From SZUA-592 sp041556555 (GTDB lineage: Bacteria > Pseudomonadota > Gammaproteobacteria > Eutrophobiales > Eutrophobiaceae), in NCBI GenBank assembly GCA_041556555.1, contig JBFFIE010000001.1, positions 1-64,000 on the forward strand: DNA of 64,000 bases, given 5' to 3'. The notes under the pieces were generated by a model. The model was not told where the DNA came from. It worked only from the letters and a program-made list of their open reading frames with translations, and searched no databases. Positions 52,796 to 62,711 of this stretch are shown one piece after another; the stretch's first letter is position 1; each line of letters opens with the position of its first letter. The translations under genes and the position numbers were made by a program.

Positions 52796-54313
52796 ATGAA
52801 CAAAGAAATTCTCACGGTTGTTGACGTTGTTTCCAATGAGAAAGGCGTTAGCAAGGAGATTATTTTCGAAGCGATTGAGGCCGCGCTGGCCAGTGCGACC
52901 AAGAAGCGCAATCGTGAAGACATCGAGGCACGTGTCAAGATCGATCGCAAGACCGGTGATTACGACACATTCCGTTGCTGGGAAGTCATGGAAGACAGCG
53001 AGGAAGATCTCGAATTTCCAACTCGAGAGATCAAATTATCCGATGCCAGGGAAAAACAGCCTGATATCGAGCCCGGTGAATTCATCGAAGAGCCCATGCC
53101 TTCTGTTGAATTCGGTCGTATCGCAGCTCAAACTGCAAAGCAGGTTATCGTGCAGAAGGTCCGCGAGGCGGAACGAGCACAGGTCATTGATGCCTACGAA
53201 GACCGTGTGGGTGAAATGGTCAGTGGTGTAGTCAAGCGTGTTGAACGTAGTGGTATCATCGTTGATCTTGGTAATAATGCCGAAGCCTTTATTCCCAGAG
53301 AATTCATGATCCCTAGGGAAGCCATGCGCCCCGGAGATCGCATTCGCGCCTATCTTTATGAAGTGCGTTCGGAAATGCGCGGTCCACAATTGTTCCTGAG
53401 TCGAACTGCACCGGAATTACTGGTCGAACTGTTTACCCTGGAAGTGCCTGAAATCAATGAAGGCCTGATTGAGATCATCAGTGGTGCCCGTGACCCCGGC
53501 GCCAGGGCCAAGATCGCCGTCAAGGCCAATGATCCCCGCATTGATCCCATTGGTGCCTGTGTTGGCATGCGTGGCTCAAGAGTACAGGCCGTATCCAATG
53601 AATTGTCTGGTGAACGCGTCGACATCATTCTCTGGGACGAAAATCCGGCCCAGTTTGTGATCAATGCCATGGCACCGGCGGAAGTGGCTTCCATCCTGGT
53701 AGACGAAGAAACCCACAGCATGGATGTTGCTGTTGATGAAGAAAACCTGTCCCAGGCGATTGGCCGTGGTGGTCAGAATGTTCGACTTGCCAGTGAACTG
53801 ACCGGTTGGGAGCTGAACATCATGTCAACTGAACAAGCCGATGAAAAGAGTGAGGCCGAGTCCCAGGCCGTCCAGCAATTGTTCATGGAGCAACTGGATG
53901 TTGACGAGGAGATTGCTACCATACTTGTCCAGGAAGGTTTCACCAGTATCGAAGAAGTTGCCTACGTGCCTGAAAACGAAATGCTCAAGATTGAGGAGTT
54001 CGATGCCGAACTGGTGACCGAGTTAAGGGAAAGAGCCCGCGATCTCATGATCACCAAGGCTATCGTTAGCGAGGAAAAGCTGGTTGATGCCAAACCGGCT
54101 GATGATTTATTGAATATGGACGGCATGGATGAGGCCCTGGCGTATGAACTCGCGCGCAATGGCGTTGTAACTATGGAAGATCTTGCCGAACAATCTGTCG
54201 ATGAGTTGATGGAAATTGAAGGACTGGATGAGGAACGCGCGGGCAAGCTCATTATGACAGCCAGAATTCCATGGTTTGAATCTGATAATAACGAAACAGA
54301 GGGAGTCGCTTGA
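52796..54313 (+). CDS. nusA: Transcription termination/antitermination protein NusA
   Basis: A 505-residue RNA polymerase-binding factor. Domains in order: N-terminal RNAP-binding (1-about 130), S1 (VSGVVKRVERSGIIVDLG), KH1 and KH2 (GACVGMRGSRVQAV, IGRGGQNVRLASELTGWELNI) and two C-terminal helix-hairpin-helix acidic repeats (about 360-500; DELMEIEGLDEERAGKLI). The two acidic repeats are a proteobacterial trait. The stop overlaps the infB ATG (TGATG). Confidence 0.98.
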   Translation: MNKEILTVVDVVSNEKGVSKEIIFEAIEAALASATKKRNREDIEARVKIDRKTGDYDTFRCWEVMEDSEEDLEFPTREIKLSDAREKQPDIEPGEFIEEPMPSVEFGRIAAQTAKQVIVQKVREAERAQVIDAYEDRVGEMVSGVVKRVERSGIIVDLGNNAEAFIPREFMIPREAMRPGDRIRAYLYEVRSEMRGPQLFLSRTAPELLVELFTLEVPEINEGLIEIISGARDPGARAKIAVKANDPRIDPIGACVGMRGSRVQAVSNELSGERVDIILWDENPAQFVINAMAPAEVASILVDEETHSMDVAVDEENLSQAIGRGGQNVRLASELTGWELNIMSTEQADEKSEAESQAVQQLFMEQLDVDEEIATILVQEGFTSIEEVAYVPENEMLKIEEFDAELVTELRERARDLMITKAIVSEEKLVDAKPADDLLNMDGMDEALAYELARNGVVTMEDLAEQSVDELMEIEGLDEERAGKLIMTARIPWFESDNNETEGVA

Positions 54314-56817
54314 TGCCGGATGTAACGGTCAGTCAATTTGCAGAAGTCGTTGGTATATCTGCCGAACGCTTACTTAAACAGCTTCAGGAAGCTGGCTATG
54401 AGGGCAAGCGGGTGGATGATGTCATTACGGATGATGAAAAGACCGAGTTACTTACCTACCTGAGACGCAAACACGGTAAAGATGCCTCCGCGGAACCGAG
54501 GAAGATTACCCTGAAACGCAAGACACTCAGCGAAATCAAGGTACCAGTCTCCTCGTCAGGTGCCCCCCGCGGCAAGCCCCGATCAAAAACTGTGAGTGTC
54601 GAATTTCGCAAGAAACGCACCTACGTCAAGCGCAGCAGCATTGAAGAGGCCAGGGCTGCCGAAGAGTCAAAACTCGCTGAGGAAAAAGCGAGGGAAGAAG
54701 CTGCCATGGCTGAAAAGGCCAGAGAGGAAGAGGTTGCGGCAGTAGCAACAGAGGAAGCCAAACAGGCTGAAGCCAAGCCGCAGGAAGAAGCCGCCAAACC
54801 CGCTGAAGCCGAAGTCGAGATCCCGACACCCGAACCCATGCCAGCGAATGAACCGGCGCCGGCCAAGGCTAAAGCAACCAGAGAGGAGAAAGAGCGGGAG
54901 AGTTATCGCAAGTCTGATCGTGAAAAGGCCGGCAAGCATGGCCGCGAGGAACTTCATGTAGCCAGCGAGAAATCAGGCCGCAGGAGAAAACGACAAAAAG
55001 CCAAGCCAGTTATAAAGCCGACCATTACCAGTCAGCATGGCTTTGAAAAACCAACGGCACCGATTGTTCGTGAAGTGCAGATCCCGGAAAGCATTACCGT
55101 CTCGGAACTGGCCCAGCGCATGTCAGTGAAAGCCAATGAAGTGATCAAACTAATGATGGGTCTGGGTACCATGGCGACCATCAACCAGATGATCGACCAG
55201 GATACCGCCGCCATCGTGGTTGAGGAAATGGGACACAAACCCAAGTTGCTCAAGGAAAACGCACTGGAAGAAGAAATCATCGCTTCCACTGAAAACGTCG
55301 GTGAGATGATTGAGCGTGCTCCCGTGGTAACCATCATGGGCCATGTCGATCATGGCAAGACCTCGTTACTGGATTATATTCGCAGCACCAAGGTTGTTTC
55401 CGGTGAGGCCGGTGGCATTACCCAGCATATCGGCGCTTACAGCGTGGAAGTCAACGATCACAAGATTGCGTTCCTCGATACGCCGGGTCATGCGGCATTT
55501 ACTGCCATGCGCGCACGCGGCGCCAAGGTAACGGACATTGTGGTGATTGTAGTTGCTGCCGATGACGGGGTTATGCCCCAGACTGAGGAGGCGATTCATC
55601 ATGCCCGTGCTGCGGATGTCCCCATCATCATAGCGGTAAACAAAATTGACAAACCGGAAGCTGATCCGGACCGTGTCAGAAATGAATTATCCAAACATGA
55701 AATCATCCCGGAAGAATGGGGTGGAGACACTATGTTTGTGAATGTCTCCGCAAAAACCGGTGAAGGCGTCGATAATCTTCTAGAGAGTATCCTCTTGCTT
55801 TCCGAAGTCCAGGAACTCAAAGCCAACCCCGAGGGTCCTGCCAGTGGTACCGTGATTGAATCTCGGCTCGATAAAGGACGTGGTCCGGTAGCCACTGTGC
55901 TGGTACAAAACGGCCAGTTGAACAAAGGCGACGTTGTGCTCAGTGGCGTCGAGTTTGGTCGGGTCCGGGCCATGCTGGATGAAAACGGTAATGAGGTACA
56001 GACTGCGGGACCATCGACACCGGTAGAGATCCTTGGTTTATCGGGCACGCCCAACGCCGGAGATGAGTTAATGGTGGTACCAGACGAAAAGAAAGCTCGC
56101 GAAATTGGCATGTTCAGACAGGGCAAGTACCGTGAAACCAAGCTGGCCCAACAACAGGCCGCCAAGCTTGAGAACGTTATGTCGCAGATGAGTGAAGGCG
56201 AATCGGTTTCACTTAACATTTTGATCAAGGCTGATGTGCAGGGTTCTGCCGAAGCAATTGTCGAAGCCCTGAGCCGTCTTTCCACCGAAGAAGTTGCTGT
56301 CAATATAGTCAGTAGCGGTGTTGGTGGTATCACTGAATCCGATGTGAACCTGGCCATGGCTTCCAAGGCTATCATTATAGGCTTCAATGTCCGTGCTGAT
56401 GCAACGGCCAGAAAGCTGGTCGATGAGGAAGGTCTCGAACTGCGTTATTACAGTGTAATTTATGATTTGGTGGATGATGTGAAACAGGCGATCAGTGGCC
56501 TGTTGTCACCCGAGGTCAGGGAACAAATCGTCGGTGTTGCCGAAGTGCGTGAAGTGTTCCGTTCACCCAAGTTCGGTGATATTGCTGGCTGCATCGTGAT
56601 GACGGGTGTCGTCAAACGTAATAACCCAATTCGCGTCCTGCGGGATAACGTCGTTATTTATGAAGGCGAACTGGAATCCTTGCGCCGTTTCAAGGACGAT
56701 GTCAACGAGGTCAAGTCCGGCACCGAGTGTGGTATCGGTGTGAAGAATTACGATGATGTTCGTCCTGGTGATCAGATTGAGGTTTTTGAGCGGGTTGAGG
56801 TAGCACGCTCCATCTAG
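54313..56817 (+). CDS. infB: Translation initiation factor IF-2
   Basis: An 834-residue GTPase that places fMet-tRNA on the 30S subunit. An N-terminal subdomain (VTVSQFAEVVGISAERLLKQL) and a long charged Ala/Glu/Lys linker (about 95-230) precede the G domain: GHVDHGKTS (G1), DTPGHAAF (G3), NKIDKPEAD (G4). Domains II-IV end in the C-terminal fMet-binding domain. ATG 54313 overlaps the nusA stop; the TTG three bases earlier is less likely. Confidence 0.97.
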   Translation: MPDVTVSQFAEVVGISAERLLKQLQEAGYEGKRVDDVITDDEKTELLTYLRRKHGKDASAEPRKITLKRKTLSEIKVPVSSSGAPRGKPRSKTVSVEFRKKRTYVKRSSIEEARAAEESKLAEEKAREEAAMAEKAREEEVAAVATEEAKQAEAKPQEEAAKPAEAEVEIPTPEPMPANEPAPAKAKATREEKERESYRKSDREKAGKHGREELHVASEKSGRRRKRQKAKPVIKPTITSQHGFEKPTAPIVREVQIPESITVSELAQRMSVKANEVIKLMMGLGTMATINQMIDQDTAAIVVEEMGHKPKLLKENALEEEIIASTENVGEMIERAPVVTIMGHVDHGKTSLLDYIRSTKVVSGEAGGITQHIGAYSVEVNDHKIAFLDTPGHAAFTAMRARGAKVTDIVVIVVAADDGVMPQTEEAIHHARAADVPIIIAVNKIDKPEADPDRVRNELSKHEIIPEEWGGDTMFVNVSAKTGEGVDNLLESILLLSEVQELKANPEGPASGTVIESRLDKGRGPVATVLVQNGQLNKGDVVLSGVEFGRVRAMLDENGNEVQTAGPSTPVEILGLSGTPNAGDELMVVPDEKKAREIGMFRQGKYRETKLAQQQAAKLENVMSQMSEGESVSLNILIKADVQGSAEAIVEALSRLSTEEVAVNIVSSGVGGITESDVNLAMASKAIIIGFNVRADATARKLVDEEGLELRYYSVIYDLVDDVKQAISGLLSPEVREQIVGVAEVREVFRSPKFGDIAGCIVMTGVVKRNNPIRVLRDNVVIYEGELESLRRFKDDVNEVKSGTECGIGVKNYDDVRPGDQIEVFERVEVARSI

Positions 56818-56820
56818 CAC

Positions 56821-57186
56821 ATGCCAAAAGAGTACGGTCGCAATCGACGGGTTGCCGATGTCATTCAACGTGAGCTCGCCAGCCTGATACAAAAATATGT
56901 TCAGGACGCAGATTCAGGCTTAATCACTATTTCCACTATTGATGTCAGCCCGGATTTGCGCAATGCGAGGATCTATGTCACTTGCATGGGTAACCAGTTG
57001 GCAAAAGAAACCATTGTTGATGATTTGAACGAACTGGCCAGCCAGTTTCGCCATGAACTGGCGCAGACCTCCACCATGCGCAGTGTTCCCAAACTGGATT
57101 TCAGGTTTGACACAGCACTCGAGCGCGCTAATCATCTGACCAGCCTGATCGATTCCCTGCATAATGAAAAGAAAGACGGTTCCTGA
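56821..57186 (+). CDS. rbfA: Ribosome-binding factor A
   Basis: A 121-residue KH-fold protein that matures the 16S rRNA 5' end and helps cold adaptation. Signature stretches are NRRVADVIQRELASLIQK, the VSPDLRNARIYVTCMG strand and PKLDFRFDTALERANHL. It starts three bases after infB in the same operon. Confidence 0.96.
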   Translation: MPKEYGRNRRVADVIQRELASLIQKYVQDADSGLITISTIDVSPDLRNARIYVTCMGNQLAKETIVDDLNELASQFRHELAQTSTMRSVPKLDFRFDTALERANHLTSLIDSLHNEKKDGS

Positions 57187-57207
57187 TCGATTAACTGAAT
57201 CAGTTTC

Positions 57208-58122
57208 ATGGGGAGAAAAGCAAAATCTAGCGGGCGTGATGTCGACGGCGTGTTATTGTTGGATAAACCGGTCGGCGTCACTTCCAATACAGCCTTGCAA
57301 CAACTCAAGCGCCTCTTTAATGCGCGCAAAGCAGGACATACAGGCAGTCTGGACAAACCGGCGAGTGGCCTGCTGCCGCTCTGTTTTGGCGAAGCCACTA
57401 AGTTCTCATCGTATCTGCTGGACTCTGACAAGACCTATATTGCGACCTGCAAGCTGGGAGTAACGACCACCACGGCAGATGCCAGCGGTGAAGTGATCGA
57501 GAAGTCCGCAATTCCCCGGTTATCGGGGAGAGAACTGGAAAAGATACTGGCCCGGTTCCGTGGTGTCATCAGCCAGGTACCGCCGATGCATTCAGCATTG
57601 AAACAGGGCGGGCAGCCACTTTACAAGCTGGCGTACCAGGGCAGGGAAGTCGAGCGTAAACCACGCCAGGTAACAGTGTATTCGCTGAAATTGCTGGATC
57701 TGAGGAACGATGAATTTGATATCGAGGTGCATTGCTCCAAGGGGACTTACATCAGGATTCTGGTAGAGGATATTGGCAAGGCAGTTGGCTGCGGTGCCCA
57801 TGTGTTGTCATTGCGTCGGATTGCCGTCGGGCCCTATAACATCTCCGCGGCGGTCACCATCGAACATTTAAGGCAACTTTCTGAGGCAGGCGAAGCACAC
57901 CTCGATGATCAATTACTGCCAGTCGACAGTATGCTGGGACATTTTCCCGAGATTGAAATGAATGAAAGCCTGGCATTCTACCTACGCCGGGGGCAGGCCG
58001 TCATGGTACCGGGTGCCCCGACCAGTGGCCTGGTGAGGATCAGGTTTAATGGTGAATTTATTGGCATTGGAGAGGTACAGGAGGACGGTCGTATTGCCCC
58101 GAAACGCCTGCTAAGTCTGTGA
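57208..58122 (+). CDS. truB: tRNA pseudouridine synthase B (Psi55)
   Basis: A 304-residue enzyme that makes pseudouridine 55 in the T arm of tRNAs. The catalytic Asp lies in AGHTGSLDKPASGLLPLCFG, where the usual TLDPxAxG reads SLDKPASG. YLLDSDKTYIATCKLG, VPPMHSALKQGGQPLYKLA and a C-terminal PUA-like domain complete the protein. Length is near E. coli (314). Confidence 0.95.
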   Translation: MGRKAKSSGRDVDGVLLLDKPVGVTSNTALQQLKRLFNARKAGHTGSLDKPASGLLPLCFGEATKFSSYLLDSDKTYIATCKLGVTTTTADASGEVIEKSAIPRLSGRELEKILARFRGVISQVPPMHSALKQGGQPLYKLAYQGREVERKPRQVTVYSLKLLDLRNDEFDIEVHCSKGTYIRILVEDIGKAVGCGAHVLSLRRIAVGPYNISAAVTIEHLRQLSEAGEAHLDDQLLPVDSMLGHFPEIEMNESLAFYLRRGQAVMVPGAPTSGLVRIRFNGEFIGIGEVQEDGRIAPKRLLSL

Positions 58123-58154
58123 TTCAGTAAAATTAAATTAATCCCCGCAAATTC

Positions 58155-58183
58155 TTGTCCAGTCAGGGGTGCGCGGGTACAAT
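58155..58183 (+). promoter_or_regulatory. Promoter for rpsO-pnp
   Basis: TTGTCC (58155-58160), a 17-base spacer and TACAAT (58178-58183), about 45 bases before the rpsO ATG. E. coli also has a separate rpsO promoter at this place. Confidence 0.6.
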
Positions 58184-58226
58184 ACGCGCCAAATCAAGAC
58201 CGAGGTAGTCAGGAGTTAGTAAGGAT

Positions 58227-58496
58227 ATGGCATTAAATAATCAGCAAAAGGCTGAAATCATTAAAGAATATCAAGGTTCAGCGGCAGACACAGGGTCCCC
58301 GGAAGTGCAAGTGGCGTTACTCACTGCGCGGATAACCGACCTGTCGGATCACTTTAAAACACATGAGAAAGACCATCATTCCCGCCAGGGCCTGCTGAGA
58401 ATGGTCAATCAGCGCCGCAAGCTGCTGGATTACCTCAAATCCAAGGACTTGAACAGATATCGTGACCTGATCGGTCGTCTGGGCTTGCGTAAGTAA
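58227..58496 (+). CDS. rpsO: 30S ribosomal protein S15 (uS15)
   Basis: An 89-residue S15. GSPEVQVALLTARITDLSDH, HSRQGLLRMVNQRRKLLDYL and the RYRDLIGRLGLRK end are diagnostic, and length equals E. coli (89). S15 autoregulates its own translation in E. coli; no pseudoknot was verified here. Confidence 0.98.
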   Translation: MALNNQQKAEIIKEYQGSAADTGSPEVQVALLTARITDLSDHFKTHEKDHHSRQGLLRMVNQRRKLLDYLKSKDLNRYRDLIGRLGLRK

Positions 58497-58607
58497 CAGC
58501 TATTGCTATCCCCGAGCTAACTACGTTCTGCTTCCACGATCCGATCTCAATTTCAAATCTAACGTTTCGATGAAGGCCCGACCGGGCAGACATATTAAGG
58601 TGCATAA

Positions 58608-60689
58608 ATGAATATCGTCAGGAAAGAATTTCAGTATGGTGAACATAAAGTCGTTCTGGAAACGGGTAAGCTAGCCCGTCAGGCCAACGGAGCTGTGATG
58701 GTCCACATGGCCGATACCGTGGTGCTGGTCACCTGCGTTGCCAAAAAGGATGCGGATCCGGAGCGTGATTTCTTTCCCTTGACCGTTGATTATCAGGAGC
58801 GAACTTATGCGGCAGGCAAGATACCGGGTGGATTTTTTAAACGCGAAGGCCGGCCCAGTGAAAAAGAGACCCTGACCTCCCGCCTGATCGATCGTCCCTT
58901 ACGCCCGTTGTTCCCCAAAGAATTTACCAATGAAATCCAGATTATCGCGACGGTACTGTCTCTGGACCCAACCATCGATCCGGACATTCCTGCCTTGCTC
59001 GGTGCTTCGGCTGCAGTGGCGGTATCCGGTGTGCCCTTCAAGGGCCCGATGGGTGCTGCCCGGGTTGGTTACAAGGACGGACAATACATTTTGAATCCTG
59101 GATTTGCCCAGGTGCGGGATTCAGAACTCGATCTGGTGGTCGCTGGCACGAAATCATCAGTACTGATGGTGGAATCTGAAGCCAAGGAATTATCCGAAGA
59201 GATCATGCTGGGCGCGGTCATGTTTGGTCATGAGCAGTTTCAGATTGCAATCAACATCATTGAAGAATTGGCTAAAGAAGCCGGCACGCAATGGGACTGG
59301 CAGCCGCAAGAGAAAGATGAAGAGTTGGTTACCGAGGTTCAGAACCGTGCCTCGGATTTATTACTTGAAGCCTATGCCATTAGGGACAAACTCAGCCGCA
59401 AGGAAAGGATCAGTGAAATTCGTTCCGAGGTGGTCGAGGCCATGATGGAAGGTGAGTCACCGAAATGGACCGAAAACCAGATCAAGTCCGAAATTGAATC
59501 CCTGGGAAGCCGGATTGTTCGCGGCAGTATCCTTTCGGGTGAAAGCCGTATTGATGGCCGTGATCCGCAAACCATCCGCCCCATTTCGATTGATATTGGG
59601 GTGTTGCCTCGTACACATGGTTCTGCGTTATTCACCCGTGGCGAGACCCAGGCCCTGGTTGTAACCTCACTTGGTACGGAACGTGATGCCCAGATCATTG
59701 ATGCCATCGAGGGTGAGCGTAAGGAACCTTTCATGTTGCATTACAATTTCCCGCCATACTGTGTAGGAGAAACCGGACGCGTCGGTTCACCCAAGCGCCG
59801 GGAAATCGGACACGGTCGCCTGGCCAAGCGCGGGATCATGGGCGTGATGCCGGACCTGATCAACTATCCCTACACCATCCGCGTGGTCTCTGAAATCACT
59901 GAATCGAACGGTTCCAGTTCCATGGCCAGCGTATGCGGCACCAGCCTGTCGTTAATGGATGCAGGCGTTGCCATTACTGCACCGGTCGCCGGTATCGCCA
60001 TGGGGCTCATCAAGGAAGAGGATAAGTTCGTTGTGCTTTCTGACATCATGGGTGATGAGGATCATCTCGGTGACATGGATTTCAAGGTCGCTGGTTCTGA
60101 AAAAGGCGTTACTGCATTGCAGATGGATATCAAGATCGACGGTATTACCAAGGAAATTATGCAGGTGGCACTGGAACAGGCCAACGCCGGCCGCATGCAC
60201 ATCCTTGGTGAAATGAACAAGGTCATCAGTCAGCCGCGTGGTGAGATGTCCGAGTTCGCACCGCGCATTACCACGATCAAGATCAACCCGGACAAGATCC
60301 GTGATGTGATCGGCAAGGGCGGTGCTACCATTCGTGCAATCACGGAAGAGACCGGCACCACGATCGATATCGATGATGATGGCATGGTCAAGATTGCCGC
60401 CGTCGATAAAGAGGCCGGTGAAGCCGCCCGTCAGAGGATTGAACAACTCACGGCCGATATCGAAGTGGGACGTATTTACGAAGGCCGCGTTGCCAAGCTG
60501 ATGGACTTCGGTGCCTTTGTGAACATTCTGCCGGGCAAGGATGGCCTGGTCCACATTTCCCAGATCTCCGAAGAACGCGTCGAGAATGTCAGTGACAAAC
60601 TCAGCGAAGGCGATTTCGTTAAGGTCAAGGTCCTGGAAGTAGACAGGCAGGGTCGGGTTCGCCTGAGCATGAAGGCCGTTAACGAATAG
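58608..60689 (+). CDS. pnp: Polyribonucleotide nucleotidyltransferase (PNPase)
   Basis: A 693-residue 3'-5' phosphorolytic exoribonuclease of the RNA degradosome. Two RNase PH domains (TLTSRLIDRPLRPLFP; GRREIGHGRLA-like GSPKRREIGHGRLAKRG) flank a helical linker, followed by KH (VIGKGGATIRAITEETG) and S1 (GRVAKLMDFGAFVNILPGKDG) domains. Length is near E. coli (711). AAGGTG precedes the ATG. Confidence 0.98.
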   Translation: MNIVRKEFQYGEHKVVLETGKLARQANGAVMVHMADTVVLVTCVAKKDADPERDFFPLTVDYQERTYAAGKIPGGFFKREGRPSEKETLTSRLIDRPLRPLFPKEFTNEIQIIATVLSLDPTIDPDIPALLGASAAVAVSGVPFKGPMGAARVGYKDGQYILNPGFAQVRDSELDLVVAGTKSSVLMVESEAKELSEEIMLGAVMFGHEQFQIAINIIEELAKEAGTQWDWQPQEKDEELVTEVQNRASDLLLEAYAIRDKLSRKERISEIRSEVVEAMMEGESPKWTENQIKSEIESLGSRIVRGSILSGESRIDGRDPQTIRPISIDIGVLPRTHGSALFTRGETQALVVTSLGTERDAQIIDAIEGERKEPFMLHYNFPPYCVGETGRVGSPKRREIGHGRLAKRGIMGVMPDLINYPYTIRVVSEITESNGSSSMASVCGTSLSLMDAGVAITAPVAGIAMGLIKEEDKFVVLSDIMGDEDHLGDMDFKVAGSEKGVTALQMDIKIDGITKEIMQVALEQANAGRMHILGEMNKVISQPRGEMSEFAPRITTIKINPDKIRDVIGKGGATIRAITEETGTTIDIDDDGMVKIAAVDKEAGEAARQRIEQLTADIEVGRIYEGRVAKLMDFGAFVNILPGKDGLVHISQISEERVENVSDKLSEGDFVKVKVLEVDRQGRVRLSMKAVNE

Positions 60690-60711
60690 AAGTAATAAAT
60701 ACAATAAAAAC

Positions 60712-60735
60712 AAGGGGCTACAGGCCCCTTTTTTA
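60712..60735 (+). terminator. Intrinsic terminator after pnp
   Basis: A 7-bp stem AAGGGGC/GCCCCTT with a 5-base loop and a T-run closes the metY-rimP-to-pnp cluster. Confidence 0.9.
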
Positions 60736-60823
60736 TTGCCTGAAAAGAATTTTAAAGTCTTTAACCCCTTTCCAGATCACTTGCGTTTCACTAGTTATCT
60801 CAAACCAACATCAGGAGATCAAC

Positions 60824-62626
60824 ATGAAACAATTCATCACATTTTTGTTCACCCTGCTATTGATCATCACGATCGCTTGCAGTCCAACGGAACCGCAGCA
60901 ACAGGTAGAATCCGAAGTAAACACTTCTGTTATCAAGAAGCCCGATGACAAAAACCAACAGATTATTGTTAAGGAAAAAGATAAGGCGAAACCTTCCGAG
61001 CCGTACCTGGCCAAAAAGCAACTTCTGGAGGAACACATACATGCACAGAGGCGTAACGAGTTAAGTGATGCGATTGCGCCACAGTCTGTTGTAGCCATGG
61101 AATATGCCATGGGTACGGCAAGAACGCCTTCGGTGTCACTGGATAGTATCCGTCATCCTTCGGAGCCACTGAACCGTGAGAACTATGCGGTTATCGATGA
61201 CAATCCAATCAAACGGGTACTTGAACACCCCGTGTCAACGTTCAGTATCGATGTCGATACCGGCAGTTATGCCAATGTCCGGCGATTCCTCAAGGCCGGT
61301 AATTTGCCGGTACAGGATGCCGTACGTGCCGAGGAGTTGATCAATTATTTTTCCTATGACTACCCGTTACCGGAGGACCAAAGAGTACCGTTCTCATTGA
61401 TCCGTGAGATTGCACCTACGCCATGGAACCCGGATACCTATCTACTGCACATTGGTATCCAGGGTTACGATGTCGCACCGGAACAGTTACCGGCATCCAA
61501 TCTGGTGTTCCTGGTGGATATCTCCGGTTCCATGCAGTCACCGGACAAGTTAGGTCTGTTGAAAAATTCACTGAAGCTGTTGACCAATCACCTGGACAAG
61601 AATGATCGCATTTCCATGGTGGTCTATGCCGGTGGTACGGGTGTAGTCCTGCAACCCACCGCCGGGGATCAAAAAGCCACGATCAATGCCGCCATAGATC
61701 AGTTAACGGCAGGCGGTCGCACCAACGGCGCGGCCGGTATCAAACTGGCTTATGCCATGGCAGAGCAGGGTTTTATCCGCAATGGTATTAACCGTGTGTT
61801 GCTTGCCACCGATGGTGATTTCAATGTCGGTACCACCAACATCGAACAACTCAAGGACCTGATCGAGGAAAAACGCAAGACCGGGATTGCCTTGAGCACA
61901 CTGGGTTTTGGTACCGGTAACTATAATGATTACCTGATGGAACAACTGGCCGATAACGGAAATGGCAACTATGCCTATATCGATACCCTGTCAGAAGCGC
62001 AAAAGGTACTGGTCGATGAAATGAGTTCAACACTGTTGACCATTGCCAAGGACGTAAAGATCCAGATCGAGTTCAACCCGGAACTGGTCGAGGAGTATCG
62101 TCTCATCGGTTACGAGAATCGTTTGTTGAACCGTGAAGATTTTAACAACGACAAGATCGATGCCGGTGAAATCGGTGCCGGGCATACCGTGACCGCACTT
62201 TATGAAGTTGCGTTGAAAGGCAAGGGCGGCGCAAAGATGGATCCGCTACGCTATCAGTCTGAAGAAAGTGTCAAGACCGGAAAGCAGGACGAGCTGGCAT
62301 TCCTGCGGCTGCGTTACAAGGAACCGGGGGCTTCAAAGAGCAGGTTGCTGGAATGGCCCATCAAGCGCCATGAAATAGTCGCCGACATTAACCGGACGTC
62401 GGATGCCTTCCGTTTCTCTGCCGCGGTTGCCATGTTTGCCCAGCAACTTCGCGGTGGCAAATATACGGGACAGGCCAGTTATGACGATACGCTGGCACTC
62501 GCCAGTGGTGCCCGGGGGCAGGATCCGTTTGGTTATCACGGTGAATTTCTCACCCTCGTGAACCTAGCCAAGTCTCTCAGTAGCAAGGCCCATGAATCCG
62601 ACCAGGTCGCGGACAGTACCCGGTAA
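60824..62626 (+). CDS. VWA-domain lipoprotein (YfbK-like)
   Basis: A 600-residue lipoprotein with signal peptide and lipobox ITIAC (Cys19). An N-terminal von Willebrand-associated domain (FSIDVDTGSYANVRRFL) leads into a VWA domain with a complete MIDAS start (FLVDISGSMQSP) and later TDGDFNVG; a DUF3520-type C-terminal domain follows. Proteins of this type, including E. coli YfbK, are often found next to an ECF sigma and anti-sigma pair, as here. Ligand and function are unknown. AGGAG precedes the ATG. Confidence 0.9.
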   Translation: MKQFITFLFTLLLIITIACSPTEPQQQVESEVNTSVIKKPDDKNQQIIVKEKDKAKPSEPYLAKKQLLEEHIHAQRRNELSDAIAPQSVVAMEYAMGTARTPSVSLDSIRHPSEPLNRENYAVIDDNPIKRVLEHPVSTFSIDVDTGSYANVRRFLKAGNLPVQDAVRAEELINYFSYDYPLPEDQRVPFSLIREIAPTPWNPDTYLLHIGIQGYDVAPEQLPASNLVFLVDISGSMQSPDKLGLLKNSLKLLTNHLDKNDRISMVVYAGGTGVVLQPTAGDQKATINAAIDQLTAGGRTNGAAGIKLAYAMAEQGFIRNGINRVLLATDGDFNVGTTNIEQLKDLIEEKRKTGIALSTLGFGTGNYNDYLMEQLADNGNGNYAYIDTLSEAQKVLVDEMSSTLLTIAKDVKIQIEFNPELVEEYRLIGYENRLLNREDFNNDKIDAGEIGAGHTVTALYEVALKGKGGAKMDPLRYQSEESVKTGKQDELAFLRLRYKEPGASKSRLLEWPIKRHEIVADINRTSDAFRFSAAVAMFAQQLRGGKYTGQASYDDTLALASGARGQDPFGYHGEFLTLVNLAKSLSSKAHESDQVADSTR

Positions 62627-62650
62627 GTTTACTTACCTTCGTCCCTTTAA

Positions 62651-62684
62651 GGCAGGTCATCGTGTTGATGACCTGTCTTTTTTG
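62651..62684 (+). terminator. Intrinsic terminator after the VWA lipoprotein gene
   Basis: A 9-bp stem CAGGTCATC/GATGACCTG, extendable by a G-T and a G-C pair, with loop GTGTT, followed by TTTTTT. Confidence 0.88.
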
Positions 62685-62711
62685 ACTCATGCTCAGTTCT
62701 GTCTCTACACT
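62682..62711 (+). promoter_or_regulatory. Possible promoter for the ECF sigma operon
   Basis: TTGACT (62682-62687), an 18-base spacer and TACACT (62706-62711) overlap the terminator's T-run. If used, transcription would start near 62718, at the second in-frame ATG (62719). Confidence 0.35.

Noticed and set aside
55599..56387. Long minus-strand frame opposite infB
   Set aside because: Low-complexity Ser/Thr-rich translation of the opposite strand of a conserved gene.
59952..60713. Long minus-strand frame opposite pnp
   Set aside because: It lies wholly opposite conserved pnp and its terminator, and matches no family.
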